DNA from: Phytophthora quininea
Lineage: Eukaryota; Oomycota; Peronosporomycetes; Peronosporales; Peronosporaceae
Direction of reading: 5' to 3'
DNA: 64,000 bases
Assembly: GCA_011947345.1 (NCBI GenBank)
Contig: JAAVTG010001003.1
Span: 1,674,001-1,738,000 of the forward strand
Positions 45,562 through 55,900 of this stretch are shown here, in pieces; position 1 is the stretch's first letter, and each line of letters begins with the position of its first letter. Made by a program: the position numbers and the translations under genes. The notes under the pieces were generated by a model. It did not search any database. It saw only the letters and a program-made list of their open reading frames with translations, and had not been told where the DNA came from.

Positions 45562-46746
45562 GGCTCTCCTGGAGACTGAGCCCGCTTTTTAGAACGTTTC
45601 AGAATTTAGAAAGGCTGTTTATTCATTTCTTAAAATGGCAAAAACTAGTCCGTTCAGGAGGTGACCGGCTTGTGGTCGAGGCGAAAAAAACAACTGCGCC
45701 ACATATACTCGTCAAGGTAGGCATCGAGGCGGTCATTCCGCATTCCGCGCATCACTTTAATGTGGCGTTTTATACGCGTCTCCCACAGGCCCCCAATAGA
45801 GTTAGTGTGCGTTCCGGTAAGAGGGTCAACAAAGTTTTCTGTGTGGTTCACCCAGCTGTGGGAATACCGCATGCTTCGAAGCGTGCGGTTATTCTCAAGC
45901 GTGTGCCATTTGTCGCCCCGCTCGCATACGTACGTAGCAAACATATCTGACTTGATTTGGGTACTAGAAAAGAAAGTTAGCAAAAATAATGCATAAATAA
46001 AAGCAATACTCGCCCTGGCCTAATAAACTCCTTGATAAGTGGGAGTAGCGTTTGCTTCGTGCGCTTGTCGTACGCGATGCGGCCAAACCAACGGCCGCTT
46101 CCTCTTTCGACGCCGCCAAAGAGCCAGAACTCCTCATAGCTCCTTCTCCGGTTGTATTTCGCTTCTTCGCCAAACTAGTCTCATCTATTTCGACTATTTG
46201 GCCCTCTCGTCCGATCTAAACATTCGATACCATTGGGTCGGAAGCACACGGGGCAGTACTTCTGCCTGTCGATCAGGCCAACCTCCTGACACCACCTGAT
46301 GCATAGAGTCTCATCGCTCGTGACCTTGAGTACGTGGTCTAGAGCGAAGAGGCTCTCGGCCTCTAGATGGTACAGGTAGGGAGAGGCCGGGGTCTGGTTG
46401 TCTGGCTGTCTACTGCTGGCTGGCTGGCTGGTGGGGCTGGTGGAAGTCATGGGGAGGGGCTGGTGTAGTGGCTGGGTGTTGGCGGCGCAAGTAAGACAAT
46501 GATTGAGTTTGAGCCACTCGTTTGGCGGGCTCACACTGTGCGACCTATACAAAAACCAAGTAGTATTAGTTTCTCCGTGATTGCGAATTTCGCCCAAAAG
46601 CGGGCTCAGGTCGCGGAAATTGAGTGGGTGAGGGACGTCGATTCAATGCGGTGTGGCTCCACAAAATGGGTTTATCTATGCGTTTGACTTCACCATTTTT
46701 AGGTTTTTCTAGATTTAGAAAAGCGGGCTCAGTCTTCAGGAGAGCC
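45562..46746 (-). mobile_element. Merlin-like (IS1016/ISXO2-type) DNA transposon
   Basis: 1185 bp between inverted ends: 'ggctctcctggagactgagc' at 45562 and its near-complement ending at 46746 ('...agtcttcaggagagcc'); the TIRs match over about 30 bp with one or two changes. Flanks hold an imperfect 8 bp repeat (ggtcgtcg / ggttgtcg), the size expected for Merlin. The transposase is on the minus strand. Confidence 0.7.
45654..46597 (-). pseudogene. Merlin-type transposase (ISXO2-like domain)
   Basis: N-terminal zinc-like part ('ETLCIRWCQEVGLIDRQKYC', 'CPVC') at 46250-46330; catalytic region beginning 'DETSLAKKRN' near 46190; then 'HSWVNHTENFVDPLTGTHTN' and 'LDAYLDEYMWRSCFF' at 45660-45850, the ISXO2-like DDE/N signature. 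Frames shift near 46170 and 46090, and a ~60 bp AT-rich stretch at 45960-46010 interrupts the catalytic part and could be an intron. Whether active is unclear; probably not. Confidence 0.7.
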
Positions 46747-47849
46747 AGGTTGTCGACTCGACACATGCACCAAAGTTCGCTGATGATGGCATTTAGAATG
46801 ATGGAACTGGAGTGCTTATTCGATTATTACGGGACCAGCACACACCCATTGCGGGCAATGTTTTCTTTCATAATCAGCAAGGCCACTCGCCCACCAACGC
46901 TTTTCAGCCAGCGACGTATCCGCTTGATTGTGGTGTTTACGTTGTGGGTGTGGCATGATAAGATCTAAACGATCGACATTTTTCACCGATAGCTTTCCGT
47001 TAGCGACATGATCGATCGGCACCGACGAGGACGGCAATAAAGATGCGAAGTCATGGTTCATCAATACTTTCTAATGCAACGACAACAAATAGGAACCGGT
47101 TATTTATGTTACCTATAACAGCGAGTATTTTGTTATTCGATTAGCTTTCAATAAAATTTAATCAGAAACATGTTTTACGTTTGATTATATCCCATTACAT
47201 TCGTTTGAAGTGTCAAACCTCGCATTATCTGCCAGTTTGGTTTTGCCCATTCTTTAGGAATCTTAATTCCATGATTACAACCACCGCCAGGAAGACAGCG
47301 ACAACAACTATATGACCGTCTTATCGACAGTGAATGAGGAGCCGCACTAGGAAACCAAGGATCGTCAACTTACGATGCGAAGTGAGATGACACGTTATTA
47401 ATGAATTATTATAATTAGTTTATGACGGTATAGGGTGCGCCCAAATTAAGTTATGTTGAGTAAAGTCTCAATTTAGGCATACTCACATAATTAAACATAA
47501 TAACTGCATGCATTTTTTTTATTTCCGGGATTGGGTCGTAATAAGTAGCGCCTTCTTCATACCGCTTCATTGCTTTAGCCACGGTTGCCGATAATGTATT
47601 ATCCATACTCACACAAACACGGCTCCGGGTGACCGCTGGGCGGCGTTCGGTCACTTGCGATTCCATCGGTCATGGCACTGTATCGGGATGATTGTCTTTG
47701 ACTTCTCATTGTCGTTTCTAACATTTTGTGTATTTATTACCACCTCCGTTTCATAATACTTGTCCTCTTTGGAGAAGTGATTCGGAATTCGTCAATATTA
47801 ATGCAACACGGCTGAGATTGGTCTTAGTAGAACACAGACGCTCTGACGG
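46747..47849. other. No gene recognised
   Basis: AT-rich stretch with short frames on both strands. Nothing could be assigned. Confidence 0.4.
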
Positions 47850-49290
47850 TTTGAATGGCGAATAGACGTCCACAGAGCTCTCAAAATCGACGGCATGATG
47901 GCCGTAAACGATATTTTGCGCCTGAATCGTCTACAGATGTCGCCTAGCCTTTCTCTCGCACCTCAAATCTCATGGATGAACGTCAAGAGCTTCAAGAGAG
48001 AACTTACTGTGATCGAGCGTCGACAGACAATCAGCTCGGTTCTCGTCCGTTCAAATGAGGGATAACCACGTCGAGGAGCGCTCCATAAAGTGTCTGGCAT
48101 CTTTAGCGCCCGCAAAAGGACGATTGCGCGGCTGTGGAAGCACGCCAAGGCGAATTTTGAGCTTTTGGGAGTCTACGAGACGCCGTCTTTGAAGCACCGC
48201 TGTGGTAGGAAGTCGTGCAATTTGGCTGCCGCGTTCGATCGCCTCTGGAATGTCTGCCCCATCCCCCGTGAACGGATAACGCTTCGCTCGGCCGTAACGG
48301 CCGGCTGCGACATTGTTCCGTCGTCTCAAGCAGGGCAAGTTGCGTTCGTGCACAAGTGTAACTCGCCCGCTGCTTACTTTCGACAACTTGGAGACTAGGG
48401 TGAAGTTCTGTCTCGACCAAGTGGACACGTCTGTTTACAAGTATAAGGACATGATGGACGTGATTCATGTAGACGAGAAGTACGTTTCCCTTACTGTCAT
48501 GAAACATCGCTTTATCTTGCTGTTGGACGAACCAGAGCCCGTCCGCCAACTGAAGAGCAAGCGCCACATCATCAAAGGCATGATGTTGGCAGCTGTGGCC
48601 CGCCCACTCTACAAGCTGCTGATGAATGCGTTATCGATGGGAAGTTAGGAATATGGCCATTTAATGGCCATATTCCTAACTTCCCATCGATAACGCATTC
48701 ATCAGCAGCTTGTCCTTTGTGGAGTAAACGGTGACACAAAGGACAAGCAAAAATAAGTCTGTAACGACAACCAAAAAAACTACCGCGAGATGCTTATCGA
48801 GAAGTTGCTGCCAGCGATAAAGAAAAGTGGCCGGGAGGAGGACAAGGTGTGCGCATCACAGTTCAGCAAGACAACGACTTCCCGTACATTGACCGTAACA
48901 ACTCTGAATTTTGCACGGTTGTCGACGGTATTGGCCTTGCCACAAGTATTATGAAACGGAGTAGGATTATTTGCGTGGCGTTAGGAGTCGCGTCTCCCAT
49001 TGCCCGCCAGAATCGGGATCTTCTGCCGGATTTCTATTCCACTTAGGTAACACTGCACTGGATGACATCAACTTTAGCTCAGTGTTGCTGAAGCGACTTA
49101 AGAAGTTCGCTCCTATTAGTGGCCACGGCAATGCTCGACTCGGAGACAACACTGCACACGCTCTCCATCTCGCTAATCAAGCGAGACAGGAGCTTGTGAC
49201 ATTAAAACCCCTCCAGCTGCGCCCACTTTGCCAAGGTAATTCGGTGCCGAGAGCGCTCCCTACTGGAGATAAGTGGGGACATTTGCAGCA
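47850..49290 (+). pseudogene. Tc1/mariner-type transposase remnant
   Basis: Pieces in several frames: a helix-turn-helix-like start ('VSGIFSARKRTIARLWKHAK', 48090-48150), the catalytic 'VIHVDEKYVSL' with 'FILLLDEPEPVRQLKSKRHI' (48460-48580) and 'MMLAAVARP', 'IDGKLGIWPF' (48632-48661), and 'ITVQQDNDFPYID' (second catalytic Asp, 48855-48890). This order is that of oomycete Tc1/mariner transposases. The frame is broken by stops and by a perfect 103 bp palindrome at 48611-48713. TIRs were not identified. Confidence 0.65.
48611..48713. repeat. Perfect 103 bp palindrome
   Basis: Arms 48611-48661 and 48663-48713 (51 bp each) are exact reverse complements around a single base; they end abruptly. It lies inside the transposase remnant and its first arm is transposase coding sequence ('IDGKLGIWPF'), so the second arm is an inverted copy of it. 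Confidence 0.95.
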
Positions 49291-49469
49291 AGAGTGAACG
49301 TGGCATTGATTGACCGTGAACGAGACGATGAAATGACTCTGATTGGAGGTCGATAGCTCTTTCTTTGCAAACAGTGACGCGAAGCTATGATGTTATTGAG
49401 CATGTAGATGGACTGACTGTATGCCTTGCATGTATCCCTCGGCGTTGATAGACATCTTCGGTTAGATCC

Positions 49470-51170
49470 AAATAGGATCGTATACGGAACTGATCTGGTT
49501 TGTGACCAGACTTGTGCGTCGCAGATGATCTGAACTGGGATCTGAAAACCATCTGTGGTAGTATAAGGCAGGGAAGCGGTGATAGGTGCACGCTCGGTCG
49601 AGAAGTTGCATCAAGGGGCTCAACTGGTACAGACTAAGGAGGCGGCGGTGCCACCGAAGAGAAGTGGGCGAGGCCGTGGTGGTGGAAGAGTGGTCAGAAC
49701 GTGAGGAGGCAACCAAGGAAGAGGGAAATGATCTGCGGGTAGCACAAGATGAAGGAGATCGCAGCATTACTCCTCGACGTGCAGAGTGCACCACTTGTTA
49801 CTTCAAAGGGTACAAGTACACTCGTGCGTGGTGCTCCTCACGGAAGATTGTTTATCGCTATTCTAATTTTCGAGCGGGTTGTCGCGGCAAGATGGAGTTC
49901 ACGAATGCTTCTATGGTTTATACTGGCGTACAAGCACACACTTTTCGCGATGGAGTTGCTGCCAGCTCCATCATTAATGTTGAAGCAGAAATGAAAGCTC
50001 AAGCTGATCTACTTGCGATTGATAACGTTGATATGCCTGTGCGTCGTTTTTGGGAAGAGCTACAACGTCGGTTCTATAACCCCGACGTCGCCCGCGGCCT
50101 ATCTGAGCAGCAAGTCGCCCGTCGCGTGCATCATGCACGACGTCAACATTACTCCGGCAACGTACATGTCACCGTTGAGATTTCGCCGCTGTCACTATCG
50201 CTTGATGAGGCAGTGACATTCTTTCAATTTCACTTTGTTTCTGCGAACCAAAATGACTTGGCTAAACCTACACGCCTTCTGGGTTGGGCTCATCCAGCTT
50301 TAGTAGCACTGCTACGTTATCATGGTACGACGTTGTTCGTCGATGGTACTTTTCGGTGTGTCCCAAGTGGCTACGCACAGTGTGTTATCTTCATGGTTCA
50401 TGATCGCACGTCAGGAGTGGTCTCTCACTCGAATGCAATTGTTATTGGTTGCCTGTTTCACTTGAAACAGGCGCTTCGCCGCGCAATAAAGCGATATACT
50501 ATACCGGAGGACGAGTGTCTAATTGCTTTGGCGCGTGGGGTTGTAGACATACTAACTGTGATTGGGCATAATCATGTTGAAAGAGGCATCAAGTGGGTGA
50601 AACGTGAGGTCTGACAGCGCTGCGCTGCACCAGGAGTTGTCTATTCTGCAGAGAAATGGGCTGAGTTTTGGGGTACTTTGAGCGCACATGGCTTGAACAG
50701 TACTCTATCGAGTTGTAGAACGTCTTTGGTTTAGACAACGAGTTGATTGCAAGAACAAACAACACTCTTGAACGACTCAATCGCGAGCTAAACGGCAGGT
50801 TTCCGACGCCGCATCCATCAATCGCAACATTTGTGACTGTGATAAAAACTATTTCACAGGAGTTCGTACAGTCGCCGATGTTCCGCACGGTCGTGCTCAT
50901 AGAGTCCACCGCGAAGTGATCCAGCTTTCCGCACCCGTCGACATTCCTGCCGACATCACGAGCGGCTTGGAGGAAACGGAGGTGTAACTCGACCTGGCCG
51001 CGACACTTGCTTCGCCACGAGTACAACAAGTTAGATCTTGTTATGTCACACCTTAGTACAGCAACTTCTCCACCATAGTGCAGCTTTGGCTCACCTACGC
51101 AGCGACCTGTTCACATTTCCGATCTACAGTCCTGATCCTCAACCTGATCAATTCCGCATACGATCCAAAA
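49470..51170 (+). mobile_element. MULE-type DNA transposon, degenerate
   Basis: About 1.7 kb. 'aggatcgtatacggaactga' near 49473 matches the reverse complement of 51128-51165 ('ggatcgtatgcggaattgat') at about 80% over ~40 bp, as expected for MULE TIRs. The transposase remnant lies between. Exact ends and target duplication could not be fixed. Confidence 0.55.
49650..50985 (+). pseudogene. MULE transposase remnant
   Basis: The 49586-50614 frame has an FLYWCH-like zinc part ('YRYSNFRAGCRGKMEF', 'VQAHTF'), an N-terminal linker ('SEQQVARRVHHARRQ') and the DDE region ('GTTLFVDGTFRCVPSGYAQC', Asp in VDGTF), then a jump to 'GCLFHLKQALRRAIKR' with the middle of the DDE domain missing. Beyond the stop, another frame continues with 'ARTNNTLERLNRELNGRFPT' (about 50750-50810), a MULE C-terminal signature. 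Internal deletion and stops show it is dead. Confidence 0.7.
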
Positions 51171-51479
51171 TAAAATCTTCCACATCTTCGACCTCTCTTT
51201 CAGCTTTTCGTTTTTATAGCGTAATCCTTCTCAATATAACCTTACTTTAGTTTGACCCTTCAATCGTCCGTGTCAACTATCAACATAATGAGGTGTACCG
51301 ACGAAAACGATTTTTGCAGCGCCTTTAATAAGTTGGTTATGTCAACATATTCGCTTATTGTCTGAGGTTTGTATTGGATTTTGGTCCTTACAAACTGGAA
51401 GAGTGAACGAAAGAGGTGACACACAGATGTAGGGGTGGCACTGCTGCTCTTTATTCTTCTGAACACATTGTGCTGGCGT

Positions 51480-52250
51480 CATTGCACTTGGTATCGACGT
51501 TGCGACAACAGCCGTCCGTGTCATCACGATATTGACATGTTTGTCGACTTCATTCTCGGGCTCCAACTGCACGCCTCTGCGGCGTGCGGTCCGTTGGGTA
51601 GTGGTAGGACCTGAGGAATGACACGTGCGCTATTAACAGCTCAGGGATTTCACTGTCTTCGTGCTTCGGTAAGTAGTTTACAATCTCGATGCCCCAGCGA
51701 TTTTAATAGGCCTGATCCACGCATGCACAAACTGGTGACTGATACAGGCACACCCGATCGTCCTTCATGTAGCGTCTTTCTTTTTTGTTGTTCTTGGTGA
51801 ACCGTTCTTGTCGCTCCTGCTTCTTCTTTTCATCGGTCGTCTTGGGTTCTCCGCATTTCTGCCAGAAGTTATTCATGGAAAGCCGACAACTCGGTCACTT
51901 CCGTTAGCCCTGCGCCTCGAAGCCGCTCATTAGGGGCCCTCAACCGACGATCTATCATCAACTCATTGGGCGTCCGACCCAAATTGTACCCATACACCAC
52001 CCAGTCCACCCACGTATCCCAGCTGTTCTGCTCATCCGTGTGCATGTAGGCGACCTTCAAATCTTTCCCAGTACGGTAAAATAAAGGCTGTTTTGGTGAT
52101 CATCTACAGCACAGATCAACTTCTGTGCAGAAATACGGTATGCCCCAGATCCCATGATTCGATGAAGGCCAGCATAGTTAGCAAACTCACGCTTCCCTGT
52201 GCGATCACTACCATGAACCAAAGGCCCGCCGTACCTACTACCCACCGCCG
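51480..52250 (-). pseudogene. Gypsy-type integrase C-terminal remnant
   Basis: Minus strand: 'NSWDTWVDWVVYGYNLGRTP' followed by 'ELMIDRRLRAPNERLR' (51900-52040), a sequence style typical of the end of oomycete Gypsy integrase cores. A preceding frame (52057-52245) may be the previous part of the core. The rest is full of stops. No LTRs found. Confidence 0.55.
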
Positions 52251-52599
52251 CACGCGCTAAATTACCGCCAAGGTGATGGCGGTTACTCTAACCCTCGACG
52301 ACTTTCGCTACAGCACCAGCCAACACCCGAAGACGCTGCCTCGAATTCGTCTGCAGCAGCACGCGCCTCAACCGTGGTGACAAGGCACCGACCTTAGCAA
52401 CCATCAAGCCCCCAAAGCCCGTGAAACTTCTGCGGCCAGTTACCCCCGCGAAGCCGACAAAGGAGACACCAGCTGAATCACCGACGCTTCGTGAATCACT
52501 CTCGACCAGTACGGCAAGCACGTCTACCGCTGATGTGGTGAAGTCGGACAACACAGTGACGGCGGCAATCGTGACAGTATCACTGCTGTCAACGCCTCC

Positions 52600-53400
52600 A
52601 CTCCAGTTCGAACTGATACTACCACCAAGCCTAGTCTCAACGGTGGCTGTAGAGGAGTGGTCGGAGACTTCCAACTACGCTACAGCTACATATGCAGTTG
52701 TAGTGGGCGAGGACGAGGACCAGTCGAAACATCGTGTTGCGATGCACAAAATGAAGACAGTTATCACCGCGAACGGTTACCTCAATTCGCGCTTCCAAAA
52801 TTGGCGCAGCAACCATTTCTATTGGTGCAGTTCTTTCATAACCTCTCAATGTAAGGCGAAGGTGCATTTCATCGTGGCGGCAACTAGATAGGACTTGGTT
52901 GGCGGACACACATGCAATAGCAAAGTTGACGGAGGATCGCCCGCCTTGGACGTTGGTATCCACATGCGTGACGCCACTGACAGGCTGGCCGTGACCGACA
53001 TGAGCATGCCTCCTGAAGTGATTTGAAGTGTGGTGAGGGAGCGATGTTATCTTGTCAGTACTGACGAGGTGCTGCTTGGGTTAACGCTTGAGCAAGTAAA
53101 GCGGCGTGTGCATTGTGTGAGACGTTTGAATTTTGGCTGCAATTACCATGGCGTTGTCGCAGTTCCTCCGCTGGCGTCGGGATTCTTCGATCTTCTAACA
53201 GTAAGTCCACGATGTAATATCGGTGGATCTGGCACTAGGTATGTCACAAGAATAATTGAAGCAAGGTGTTTGGAGATGTCGGTTGTGTACTCGAGCATGA
53301 AGTGTGAGAAGTTACGGCGCTACCTAGGAAGACGTGGGCTAAGAAGTACAAGCCACAGGGCTGGCATGTGCACGATATCGAGAAATCGCTAGTTGGCCAC
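52600..53400 (+). pseudogene. Second MULE N-terminal remnant
   Basis: Frames at 52640-52890 and 53030-53240 have an FLYWCH-like zinc part ('YWCSSFITSQCKAKVHF', 'GGHTC') and a linker 'LTLEQVKRRVHCVRRLNFG' that resembles 'LSEQQVARRVHHARRQHYS' of the MULE at 49650. No DDE region follows. It is therefore a diverged, truncated relative of the nearby MULE. Confidence 0.5.
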
Positions 53401-55900
53401 ACCAACAACCCCTAGAGCGGTGTAATCACGAAATTAACGCTGGTGCTGGTATCCTACGCCCGAGATTGCCACGTTTCGTTAGTGTGATCGATGGGTTAAA
53501 AACGCATTTGGTAAAAGCGCTCGACCTGTCCGATCATTTGTAGGGAGTTGGGAACTGATCTCCATCCGTCAGGAGCTCACTAAAGGCTGCAGTGCAGAAC
53601 CACGTTCTTCATCAGAAACACCGTCACTTGCTGGCAGTGGGCCAGCAACGTCTAAGGCCCATCGCATGGCGATGTATAAATGAGCAGGAAAGAGCTATTT
53701 TGTGACGCAAAAGTACTTCTGACACTTTTCTGTCAGATAGTGACTACCAGCAAACAATTTTCTTGTCATTGCTTGAATATTTTCATAGCGGAAGATTTAA
53801 GTACAAAGCTGTCGAAATTTCAATAAAAGGACCTTTTATGCCTCTTTTGTCCAACCGATCTTAAGCTACACTAACTCAAAGACAAATATAGGTCTCATTA
53901 TGTTGTTTGAGCATAACTATGCATAGTTGAGCGAATGGCTTCGCCTCGCGGAGGATGAATAGGACTTCACGATGAATTACGTGATCCTCCGATGTTGCCG
54001 AGTAAAAATGCCGTCAAGTACACGACACAAAAGGCTAGAAATTTCCTTATGAAGTATGAATCTTGCCCATCATTTAGGCAATCGAGCAAATTCCATCGAC
54101 GTGACTACTCACTGGTAGAGCTCGCCATGGGCTCAGCCCTTGCGCACGGGGCTCGAATAACGCCTGAAGATGTGCTAAAAGTCCACCACGCTTGGACATT
54201 TTAAATAGAGGCGTAGAACTAAACGTTAACTCACGGAATACTCCAGCTTATACTTAGACATTGAGCAGGATTGTTGATATGTAACACTGATGATATAACA
54301 TTTTGCTTCGACAAGAAATGCAAGCTACGCGACGTGGATAACATTCTCCAGCTCCAAAATAGACATAGCAATCCATAGAAGTCATGTGAGCATGTTGTGA
54401 CGCTGTGTTAGATGAGTTTCGAGAGAAGGACATCGGAATGTCGACTCAAACTATTGTGGATTCAGAGTCACAAATGCTTTAGCGAGTCGTGCAAACTTAA
54501 TCATCACATGTGGATTCGGTAGGAAGCGCAATAACAGTTTTTCAGACGGAGGAAATTTTGGAGTCATTGGTGGCGGCGATACCGAGTGAGGTATTCGGGA
54601 TTACTTGCTCACCGCGAGGTCGGTCATCGGTACCCCGCGATACTACTCTTGTTCATCAAACCCTGTAGCGCCTAACACTGTAGTGGGCATGTATCGCGCG
54701 AACAGCACTATTCGCTTGAAGGTAAGTTAGAAAGTGAAACGCATTGAGGTGAACAAACAAAACAACTAGCTAACTGTCTCCCTGCAGCCAAGGGGGCTCC
54801 TTGTGTCTTGCTACTCTGCCTGCTCACACCGCGGCCACTCCCATGTGGCCATGACACCGAATGATGCTCAGTGAGACCCTCCCGAGGCCCGTCCTCCAGT
54901 CAACGCTCGCCAAGTGTCTCGCCGCCGCATCCAGCGGTAAAGGCATGCAACCAGCGGCTATAAAGGACTCTGGTGATGATGATGCCACGTAGAACTTGAG
55001 CCAGTACAGGTGCACTCGACAGCATGCTTGACGTGTCAAATTAACATCTAGTCGACAAAACACAGGATGGCACCCTGGAATTGATAAACACCTGCGACCC
55101 AAAATTCTCACAATATAGAAAATTGTCTAGAAACTTTGTCTCTCAGTATGACCGACATCTCTATCGTTGGCAATTCTAATTATCTGGATAATTGTAGTGT
55201 CCGTAATATAGACACTGAGAACTCACCACATATACGATGGATACTCCATTTATATCCACTGTGTTGAAACACTCCTGGTACTGCTGTCCGCGGTCAGATT
55301 TTGCTTCTTATCGTTGACCGATGCGATGACTAAAGCTGTTACAGTAGTAACGAAGGTTTTCATGGAGACATTGCTCCTTAGTGATTGAGCGCGTGTCTAT
55401 GGCCTAAACGTGATTGAATCGGGCCGTCTGCAGCTTCACAGCGTGAATTCCCTTATTCTCCGGACTACTGGAAGCCTGATTGTGATATGCTCTCTGGTCG
55501 AAATGGGTGCGTTAAAATGCTTAAACAGTAGCAATGACTGCAGGTAGCGTGCCATAATACCTCAAATCCTGAGCGAGTTTAAAACATTTGTAATATTAAA
55601 ATTATGCTTTTATTGTTTTAAACAGACTAAGTCTCGTACTATTAAAGAGTACACATTACGAACTGTCGACTTATGTGACTTACTGAGGTGTTTTAAACGA
55701 GTGTCTCTCAAAAATGCTGCTCTCACTGAGGAATCGCTGAGGAACAATAAATAGCAAGGGCGGCAACTCATACTAATCAACTCACTTTCCCTTTTTCTTT
55801 TTTATTTTACATCATGCCTCTGCACCAAGTGCAACACGAGTGACAACATGCCCTAACCTTTCAAAGTGTCCTTTCGCCATCATTTTGCGTGTCAAAATCG
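53401..55900. other. Gene-free region
   Basis: 2.5 kb with stops in all frames. One 70-residue frame (53992-54204) has no recognisable content. A T-rich stretch (55793-55810) lies upstream of the GT31 gene. Confidence 0.5.
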
